NCBI GenBank assembly: GCA_014084085.1
Contig: NPFB01000030.1
Span: 296,267-308,660, forward strand
Length of the DNA stretch: 12,394 bases
Origin: Hondaea fermentalgiana
Taxonomy: Eukaryota; Sar; Bigyra; Thraustochytrida; Thraustochytriidae
Direction of reading: 5' to 3'
Position 1 is the first letter of the stretch; the number at the start of each line of letters is the position of its first letter. The position numbers and the translations under genes were made by a program. Of the stretch, positions 6,568 through 12,394 are shown in pieces. The notes beneath the pieces are model-generated. The model saw only the letters and a program-made list of their open reading frames with translations. It was not told where the DNA came from and made no database searches.

Positions 6568-9500
6568 ATGCAGCGCTCGCTTTCGTCCGGGCTCAACGAG
6601 GGCCTCCGCATCAAGGACCCAAGCCAGCTGGAGCCTCTGCGCGAGGGAGACAGCGGCGACGACGACGATGACGATGACGAGGAGATTGACGACAACAAAT
6701 CCGACGAGGATGTCGTTGTGAAAGCTGCCCATGAGGCCGCGCAGTTTTCACCGCGCAAAGCCTGCGCAGAGGAGGTCATGTCCTTTTCGAGGCAAAAAAA
6801 TAATAATGCCCAAAATGGCAACCACGTCGAGGCCGACGCAAGTCAGCCAAATGACAACGGCGTGCTTGACAATACTGGTGCCACCAAACCCGTCTCGAGT
6901 CCTCGTCTCTCCTCGCAAAATGCAGGCGTCTCGTCATGGTCTGACGCCGCCAAGGCGGGGAAAACCAGCGAAGCGAACGCTACCGCCACCGCTCCAGCGT
7001 CTGCGGGATCTGACACGAAGCCCCTCGGGGCCGCAAGCAGCCCTTCAACCCTCGCCGGCGCCACGGGCAACAATCTGGCAAGCAATGCGGGACAGGACAA
7101 CGCTGCCAAAGATGATCCCATGGAAACGAATGATGTCGAGAATGGGACAAGCTCAGAAAAGAAGCGCGCCTCCAGCGTGAGCAGCGCGCGCGATGCGGGC
7201 GCGGCGTCCGGAAACGCAAATGCTGCTGCTACTGCTGCTTCAGCTGGTACTGTCGGTACAGTCGTGCCCAAGGAAGAGACCAAGTCTGTTCTTGACGAGG
7301 CCTGCATCGAGCTACGCAAGCACGTCCTCGAGGGAGATCTTGAAAAGGTTCGTGAAATTCTTGCTGGCATGGGTGATGCAGACATGCGCAACACCATCGT
7401 CAACTCAAACAAGGATGGCTTCAGCACGCTCATGGTCGCCGTCTCGTGCGAAAAGGGAAAGCTCGATCGGGATCTCGTGCTTGAGCTCTTGCGCGCGGGC
7501 GCCCAGGTGTCCCCCTGCGATCGTGTCGGTAACACGGCCTTGCACTGGGCTGCGCTCAACGGCCAGCTTACCGTGCTCGATGACGTCGGCGGCAAAGACG
7601 GTAGTCTCCTTGGCCTCGCCAACAACGACGGGGACACCCCGCTCCACCTGGCCAGTCGAGCAGGCCATGCCGAGGTGGTCAAGCAGCTCATCCAGCGCAT
7701 CTACGAGGCCGAGGGCCGCGGCGCAGAAATGGAGGCGACGCTCAAGGCCGAGGCCATGGAGGAAGGCGAGGGCGCAGCCGTCAAGAAAGAGGCCAAGGCC
7801 TTGACGATTTCCGCACCGACGGGCCAGAAGCTACCCGACGCCTTGCAAAAGCGCAAGGAAGCTGCACTTGAACTCATTCCTGAACAGCCCGTGAGCGAGG
7901 CGGTGCCGCCGCCTGCTCTGGTTGTCCGCAACATCGAAGGCGAAACGCCCTTTGACGCCGCGGGCAGGGATGTTTCCGGTCGCCTAAACCACGACGTGCG
8001 TCACAAGATCCAGCTCGAGTTCTGGAACTCGACAAAGTACTTTCGCACCCTCGTTCTGCATCACCCGGACTGCTTCGACCACGTTCCCGTGGGCGACGAT
8101 GACCGCGACGTCTGGGAGGCGCCGGAGCGCATCGCTGCCATTCTTGAGGAACTTTCTGGAAGTGAAAGTTTCAGTTCGGTCCTCATTAGCTCCAAGTTCG
8201 CGCAGGCGAAGCGCGACATGGTTACCAAGGTCCACACCGACAAGTACGTAAACATGGTCTACGCGCTCTCGGACGAGCTCCAGGGCAAGGATCCCGTCGC
8301 CTTTACGCCGCGGGTACAGACGGGTGTCAAACAGACCAAGTCCAAGGAGATTAAGCGCGCCGAGCATTCGGACACAAGTTTCTCCGCCGGATCGCTCTCT
8401 GCCGCGCTGCGCGCGAGCGGCGCCGTCTGCCACGCCATTGACCGTGTCGTGGGCGGCAAACACCGTAACGCCTTTTGTCTCGTGCGCCCGCCCGGCCATC
8501 ACGCCGGACTAGAGGGTCTTTTGGACTCGGCCAGCTCTTGCGGATTCTGCATCTTCAACAACGTCATGGTGGGTGCCATGCATGCGTTGGAGGCTTATCC
8601 GGACACCATTCGCCGTATCGCCATCGTAGACTTTGACGTGCATCACGGCAACGGCACGGAGGAAATTGTGTCCAAGCTCAACAAAGAAGCCATTGCTGCC
8701 CAGCGCAAACGCGGCGAGTCCGCCAGCCCGCCCATTCTCTTTTGCTCGTCGCATATGTTTGACGGCGCGCGGCCCAGTGGCTCGTACGAGTTCTACCCAG
8801 GCAGCGGCCAGCATAGCGACGCCCTGTCCAACATCATCAACGCGCCCATGATGCCACTTTGGCGTCGGCGAGGTTCTCGCGGGGCGCGACCGGGCGCTCA
8901 GGCGGCCCAGGCGGAGCCTGAAGACCCCCTTGCTCCCAAGCGCGGCCGCCGCAACTGGGCGCAGCGCTTCTACTTTGACCACTTTGGCAGGACAGAGTTT
9001 CGCCGCATTGTCAAGGAACGTATTGTGCCCCCCGTGCGCGCCTTTCAGCCGGACCTCATTCTCGTCTCGGCCGGCTTTGATGCCGGCCGTCGCGATGTGG
9101 GCAATGGGCGTTTCATGGGCCATTTTTGCTCGGGCTTTGACTTGCAGCAGCAGGACTTTATGTGGATTGCCGGACAGCTTTCGAAGGTAGCCAATATTTG
9201 CTGCAAGGGCCGCGTCGTCTCGGTTCTTGAGGGAGGGTATGGCCGCATCGACAAGTCAATTGATGCGCGCATGATGCGTGTCGATCGCACCTCGCTCGCC
9301 CGCAACGTCGTGGCTCACTTGGCCGGGCTCGTCAATCCACTTGCCAAGATGGACCCGGATCCAGAAGAGTCTGACTCCGAGGATGACGCTGCCAAGGAAC
9401 ACGAGGAAAAACAGCTGCAGCGTCGTGGACGCAACCGTAAAAAGCCCAAGCGCTTCGAGAATGAGGTTGCTCCCGCCAAGCGTCGCAAGCGTCGCGGTCA

Positions 9501-9918
9501 GGACGCAGAGGAGTCCGACGATGAGGAATCCGACTCCAAACGTCGGCGTGGTGCGCAGAATCAGTCGCAGCCGGCTGGCGCGGGAGCGGGCGCGGGCGCG
9601 GGCGCTTCCGCTGTCTCTGCTTCTTCCGGATCGGTTGGCCCTGCGGGACCTCCTGCAGCCCAGTCCAATCCTGCAGAAGCTTCGGCCGAGAAACGCGAAA
9701 TGGCTCTTGCTTTTCTTCGAAAGGTCAAGATCAGATTTGCGCACGATGACTCCGTGTACCGCGATTTTCTTGTCATCATGGGCCACTTCAAGTCGCGTAC
9801 TCTTCAGGTGCCCGAGGTGATTCGCGAGGTTAGACGCATCTTTAATGGCGACCCGGAACTTATGCGAGAGTTCAATGACTTTTTGCCGCCCGGGTACAAC
9901 GCCGCCAATCCTAGTTAG
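6568..9918 (+). CDS. Ankyrin-repeat class II histone deacetylase with C-terminal PAH domain
   Basis: An uninterrupted 1116-aa protein. The start is the first ATG (context CCAAACATGC, A at -3); the frame is open 90 codons further upstream but has no ATG. In order: acidic patch (31-48); Ala/Ser/Thr-rich linker (about 85-235); ankyrin repeats (about 246-378, with NTALHWAA at 322 and GDTPLHLASRAGH at 355) plus a split-off half repeat, GETPFDAA, at 458; zinc deacetylase domain (about 492-930); acidic and basic tail with nuclear-localisation-like clusters (RNRKKPKR 955, RRKRR 972); Gly/Ala linker; PAH domain (about 1041-1110, ending FLPPGY). Catalytic residues are present: H644/H645 in RPPGHHAG, zinc ligands D690 and H692 in DFDVHHGNG and D838 in SAGFDA, and Y891 in LEGGYG. 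It should remove acetyl groups from histone or other lysines in the nucleus. The PAH domain is known from SIN3 co-repressors, where it binds amphipathic helices of repressors. Confidence 0.93.
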   Translation: MQRSLSSGLNEGLRIKDPSQLEPLREGDSGDDDDDDDEEIDDNKSDEDVVVKAAHEAAQFSPRKACAEEVMSFSRQKNNNAQNGNHVEADASQPNDNGVLDNTGATKPVSSPRLSSQNAGVSSWSDAAKAGKTSEANATATAPASAGSDTKPLGAASSPSTLAGATGNNLASNAGQDNAAKDDPMETNDVENGTSSEKKRASSVSSARDAGAASGNANAAATAASAGTVGTVVPKEETKSVLDEACIELRKHVLEGDLEKVREILAGMGDADMRNTIVNSNKDGFSTLMVAVSCEKGKLDRDLVLELLRAGAQVSPCDRVGNTALHWAALNGQLTVLDDVGGKDGSLLGLANNDGDTPLHLASRAGHAEVVKQLIQRIYEAEGRGAEMEATLKAEAMEEGEGAAVKKEAKALTISAPTGQKLPDALQKRKEAALELIPEQPVSEAVPPPALVVRNIEGETPFDAAGRDVSGRLNHDVRHKIQLEFWNSTKYFRTLVLHHPDCFDHVPVGDDDRDVWEAPERIAAILEELSGSESFSSVLISSKFAQAKRDMVTKVHTDKYVNMVYALSDELQGKDPVAFTPRVQTGVKQTKSKEIKRAEHSDTSFSAGSLSAALRASGAVCHAIDRVVGGKHRNAFCLVRPPGHHAGLEGLLDSASSCGFCIFNNVMVGAMHALEAYPDTIRRIAIVDFDVHHGNGTEEIVSKLNKEAIAAQRKRGESASPPILFCSSHMFDGARPSGSYEFYPGSGQHSDALSNIINAPMMPLWRRRGSRGARPGAQAAQAEPEDPLAPKRGRRNWAQRFYFDHFGRTEFRRIVKERIVPPVRAFQPDLILVSAGFDAGRRDVGNGRFMGHFCSGFDLQQQDFMWIAGQLSKVANICCKGRVVSVLEGGYGRIDKSIDARMMRVDRTSLARNVVAHLAGLVNPLAKMDPDPEESDSEDDAAKEHEEKQLQRRGRNRKKPKRFENEVAPAKRRKRRGQDAEESDDEESDSKRRRGAQNQSQPAGAGAGAGAGASAVSASSGSVGPAGPPAAQSNPAEASAEKREMALAFLRKVKIRFAHDDSVYRDFLVIMGHFKSRTLQVPEVIREVRRIFNGDPELMREFNDFLPPGYNAANPS

Positions 9919-10346
9919 ATGACCTCCTTTGTTTCCAGAAAAAAAAAATATCATGGTTGGCTCCTTCATAGTCTCGCTTGATCTGTCCTTCAAATGGGAG
10001 CAAAGGTTGCCTGGTACCATCCCGCCGGCCTTCAGCACAAGAAACACAACAATTCGAGGAGGAGAATCTTGAACTTTTTAACCCGCTTCCCTCCCCCCAC
10101 CCCCCACCCCAAAAGTGAACCGAACAGAAAACCCCATCGCGCTCACATGTTGTCAGAGATGAGAGGCCGGCCAAAAATCGAAACGAACTGACAACAAGAT
10201 GGAATTTGAAAAAGTCTGATGGTAAGAAATGTTGAAATCAAGGCAAGAAGGAAAGACTAAATTGGATTGCATTGACTGTGGGTTTTTCGAAAAATAGCCT
10301 CCGGTGATTGTTGTCGAAAGCTTGCAAAGGCGTTTAGAGGATTTGA
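9919..10346. other. Shared 3' spacer between convergent genes
   Basis: 428 bases between the deacetylase stop and the stop of the minus-strand secreted-protein gene. It contains A runs (9939-9948), short C runs (about 10093-10110) and no AATAAA on either strand that I can see. It must carry both 3' ends, so the two transcripts may overlap in antisense. No gene is visible. Confidence 0.6.
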
Positions 10347-11141
10347 TTATTCGACGGTGTCGAGACAAGATCCCACCTTTCTGTAGCACAGCCGATAGTC
10401 GCTGCTTTGAACAATATCGTCGATGGCCTTGGTATAGATGCGACAGGTTCCAGCAGGGAATGCCATGTCGTACTCGATAAGTCTCGTGCCGGTAATTTCG
10501 AGTTCGAAACCAGTGCACGATTCCTGACTGTTGCACTCTTGTTCGCATTCTTCCACCAGGCACTCTTTGCCGTACGCACAGCTCACTGCCTTTGCCGGCC
10601 GAACATTGACGCTTTTCTTCTTGTTCTCTTTCCATTTGCCACACTTGCCCTCGCCCAGTTCAAGGAAATTGTACTTGCAACCGCTAGGAGGTTTGGAGCC
10701 AACATCTTTGCACGATGCAAGGACGCAGGTACTCGCAGCGGAGGAAGCTGCCTTGCTCGCGGTCACCTGCCCAGTAAAGAGAAAGCACATTTGGGTCTCC
10801 TCGTCGTACGAGATGGCGGAGCAGTCGCTCCCGCCATGGTTCTTTCGAACGGTGCAAAGGAGACGACAAGCGTTCTCGGACTTGAGCTTTTTCGATGTAG
10901 GCTCTTCGTCTCCTGAAGGTAGACAGGGACCTTGACCAAGCTCTTCGAATACAGTATTGCACTTGAGCTTGCCCGCGAGCTGCTCCACAGCCGCGTGGCT
11001 AAGCACAGTGTCCGAAGCGGCGAGCTCCTCGACTATTTCTGTTCGCAGGCTCGTTGCACTTCCCCCGTTGATGGAGGCTGCAAGCGCGATCAGCGCGAGT
11101 AGCGCTGCCGCCATCAGGCGGGCGCTTCGTTGCAGCAGCAT
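10347..11141 (-). CDS. Secreted cysteine-rich protein with two PAN/Apple-like modules
   Basis: 264 aa. The frame extends four codons further (to a TTG) but the first ATG is at 11141. Residues 1-30 form a signal peptide: basic QRSAR, hydrophobic core MAAALLALIALAA, then small residues before about T30. The mature part carries two cysteine modules. Module 1 runs about 61-144 (Cys 61, 73, 92, 96, 107, 119, 139, 144), module 2 about 155-252 (Cys 155, 167, 188, 194, 199, 203, 209, 233, 252). The pattern C-x4-C-x3-C-x5-C followed by aromatic/acidic strands and later Cys (ECLVEECEQECNSQESC) is that of PAN/Apple-type folds, which bind proteins or sugars outside the cell. The ligand is unknown. It is a tandem duplicate of the gene upstream of it at 11693-12394. 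Family placement rests on cysteine spacing only. Confidence 0.8.
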   Translation of the reverse strand: MLLQRSARLMAAALLALIALAASINGGSATSLRTEIVEELAASDTVLSHAAVEQLAGKLKCNTVFEELGQGPCLPSGDEEPTSKKLKSENACRLLCTVRKNHGGSDCSAISYDEETQMCFLFTGQVTASKAASSAASTCVLASCKDVGSKPPSGCKYNFLELGEGKCGKWKENKKKSVNVRPAKAVSCAYGKECLVEECEQECNSQESCTGFELEITGTRLIEYDMAFPAGTCRIYTKAIDDIVQSSDYRLCYRKVGSCLDTVE

Positions 11142-11258
11142 ATCGCAGGGCAACGCGTCCGCTTTTTGCTTGCGCTCCTGCGCTTCTGCGCTCCCGCTGC
11201 CTCAGGTTTGCGCGGCGCGCGCTAGGTTTTGTTTTTGCGGGCTGCTCGGCTCTGCTTT

Positions 11259-11264
11259 GTTATA
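11259..11264 (-). promoter_or_regulatory. Candidate TATA-like element (TATAAC)
   Basis: On the minus strand, GAGTATAACAAAG lies about 120 bases before the ATG at 11141. A transcript starting some 30 bases downstream would have a leader of about 90 bases free of ATG. It is an alternative to the TATATA farther upstream. Confidence 0.3.
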
Positions 11265-11382
11265 CTCGAGGTCAAAAATGAAAGAGAACACGCGATTTGT
11301 GGGAGTCCGCTCGCACCCGACATTACTTGGCGTGCTTACCGAAACTCGACAATCAGGAACGGCTTGTGGTGGCGATTAGGCC

Positions 11383-11388
11383 TATATA
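11383..11388 (-). promoter_or_regulatory. Candidate TATA box (TGTATATAGG) of the secreted-protein gene
   Basis: TATATA in a non-repetitive context about 240 bases upstream of the ATG at 11141. It matches a TATA box better than TATAAC at 11259, but using it would place one upstream ATG (11322) and a 33-codon frame in the leader. Confidence 0.35.
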
Positions 11389-11579
11389 CACCTGGCTACT
11401 GGCTAGCCGAACAAGGCAAGCAATCTGGATTGATGCCGGATCTTGGATTTAATCACACAAGAAAAGAGACACCAGGGGTCAAAACAAGGTCCAACACTTT
11501 TTATTTTTTTTTCGTTCGCCAAAAGTGCACCAAGACAGGATCGCGATAGATCCTACTACGATAGAAGACTCGTAAATGA

Positions 11580-11585
11580 TTTATT
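11580..11585 (-). terminator. AATAAA polyadenylation-signal candidate of the right-hand gene
   Basis: TTTATT on the + strand reads AATAAA on the minus strand, 108 bases after the TGA at 11693-11695. A second A/T-rich candidate lies near 11500. Whether this organism relies on AATAAA is unknown, as the deacetylase gene shows none. Confidence 0.35.
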
Positions 11586-11692
11586 CTTTTTCTCCCTTTC
11601 AGATTCTTATTTCGAACCGATCTGCTCAAAGAGAAGACAAAGGGGCAGGATTGATTGGTGAGTATCACCGATTGGCAGCTACACGAGACCTA

Positions 11693-12394
11693 TCACCAAT
11701 ACACGCCCATGTAGTCGTCATAGTCGAAGTGGCATTTTTTCTTGTTCTTTTTCATCTTGCAGACGATGTGAGCCCTCGACTCTTTGATGGCAGTCATCTC
11801 TTCGGTAAAGAGGTTGCAAACGCCATAAGTAGTGCCATCCTCAGACTTTTCCGTCCTCTTGTGCTGATAGCCATAGCACCAGTCATTCTCGCTGCATTCG
11901 TTCCTGCAGGCGTCTTGAGTGCACGGATGCTCCTTCTTGCAGAATTTTTTGATTGCTTCAGGCTTCTCGACGAGCTCGCCATCCTTGTCAGTAACGCGGC
12001 ACCAGCCTCGGCCCAGGTTAGTGTACTTGCATGTCGCCTCGTAGGCACCACCGCAATAACGCTCCACCGAGTAGCACTCGACGCCTTCCTTTGGCTTGTA
12101 GGCTTCGACTTCAAGGTAGTGGATTTCGCACGTATTGCGCCAGGAACGGCTGTCGTACTCGTATCCTTTGCACGCTGAGTTGTCCTTGCATTTTTGCTCG
12201 CATTCCTCACGCGACATTACGTTCTTATACAGTTTGAAGTCTCCCGTGCCGGTAAAGCCTTCGCCTCCGTAGGTTTCTCCTTCGCGGCAGAAGCCTTCGC
12301 CGACCAGGTCAATATACGGGTCGTTGCAATACCATCCCTCCACCGTGGCCGCCAGCTTGTTGGCGACCTCCGCGCGCAGGCCAACCGCCTCAGC
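11693..12394 (-). CDS. Secreted cysteine-rich protein with two PAN/Apple-like modules (5' end missing)
   Basis: The last 233 codons are visible, in frame to the window edge; the start and presumably the signal peptide lie beyond 12394. The first visible residues (GLRAEVANKLAA) match the segment just after the signal peptide in the neighbouring duplicate (SLRTEIVEELAA). Counting from the edge, module 1 is about 23-114 (Cys 23, 36, 65, 69, 75, 89, 107, 114; core SREECEQKCKDNSACKGYEY). Module 2 is about 122-212 (Cys 122, 132, 152, 158, 163, 167, 173, 193, 212; core CTQDACRNECSENDWCYGY). The two modules share the C-x3-C-x5-C core and a late Cys 18-19 residues after the previous one. A Lys-rich stretch and an acidic/aromatic tail (HFDYDDYMGVYW) close the protein. 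Role probably extracellular binding; ligand unknown. Confidence 0.75.
   Translation of the reverse strand, partial: AEAVGLRAEVANKLAATVEGWYCNDPYIDLVGEGFCREGETYGGEGFTGTGDFKLYKNVMSREECEQKCKDNSACKGYEYDSRSWRNTCEIHYLEVEAYKPKEGVECYSVERYCGGAYEATCKYTNLGRGWCRVTDKDGELVEKPEAIKKFCKKEHPCTQDACRNECSENDWCYGYQHKRTEKSEDGTTYGVCNLFTEEMTAIKESRAHIVCKMKKNKKKCHFDYDDYMGVYW

Larger units (their letters stand above)
11142..11692. other. Spacer between tandem minus-strand genes: promoter of one, 3' end of the other
   Basis: This 551-base spacer should contain, reading leftwards, the 3' untranslated part of the right-hand gene and then the promoter and leader of the left-hand gene. Minus-strand ATG is absent from 11142 to 11319, consistent with a leader. 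T runs at about 11498-11512 mark the probable end of the upstream transcript. Small + strand frames here look random. Confidence 0.55.

Noticed and set aside
6130..6732. 200-codon minus-strand frame antisense to the deacetylase start
   Set aside because: Shadow of repeat DNA and of the real coding strand; no domain.
11142..11153. Four extra N-terminal codons on the 264-aa secreted protein
   Set aside because: They begin with TTG, not ATG; the ATG at 11141 gives a normal signal peptide.
11229..12178. Plus-strand frames over the right-hand secreted-protein gene and its 3' spacer
   Set aside because: They are the complement of the cysteine-patterned minus-strand gene, which has clear modular structure.

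Overview
This is nuclear DNA of a eukaryotic microbe. There are no bacterial operons or ribosome binding sites. Two introns with canonical signals can be proposed (GTAAG donors, CTGAC/CTAAC-type branch sites, pyrimidine tract plus AG). The coding parts are GC-rich at third positions, and the spaces between genes are full of short tandem repeats. A GC-rich, intron-poor genome with a long uninterrupted chromatin-protein gene beside cysteine-rich secreted proteins would suit a marine stramenopile such as a thraustochytrid. That placement is an impression; no marker gene proves it.

Layout, left to right. Bases 1-1553 are a GC-rich, low-complexity stretch with no gene I trust; they hold a perfect TGACGTCA site, a telomere-box-like string, repeated CACTTGCG words and a (CT)14 run. 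Bases 1554-2516 (+) hold a small, very basic protein of unknown function (104 aa from the ATG at 2202), probably with an upstream exon and an intron in between. Bases 2865-3280 (+) can be read as a second small gene, split by a 188-base intron, coding for a 75-aa protein with a hydrophobic segment. Bases 3281-6567 contain no recognisable gene. From 4091 to 6567 there is not one ATG on the + strand, while the reverse word CAT occurs about 40 times; this is best explained as an unusually long 5' leader of the next gene.

Bases 6568-9918 (+) hold the centrepiece, an intronless 1116-aa protein. It joins ankyrin repeats, a complete class II-type zinc histone deacetylase with all catalytic residues, acidic/basic nuclear-targeting segments and a C-terminal SIN3-type paired amphipathic helix (PAH) domain. 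Two minus-strand genes then converge on it: a complete 264-aa secreted cysteine-rich protein (10347-11141) and a second, incomplete one running off the right edge (11693-12394). These two are diverged tandem duplicates, each with two PAN/Apple-like modules.

The most interesting points are the fusion of an ankyrin-deacetylase with its own PAH co-repressor docking domain, and the 2.48-kb ATG-free leader in front of it. The deacetylase and the secreted proteins show no obvious functional link; their closeness looks incidental.
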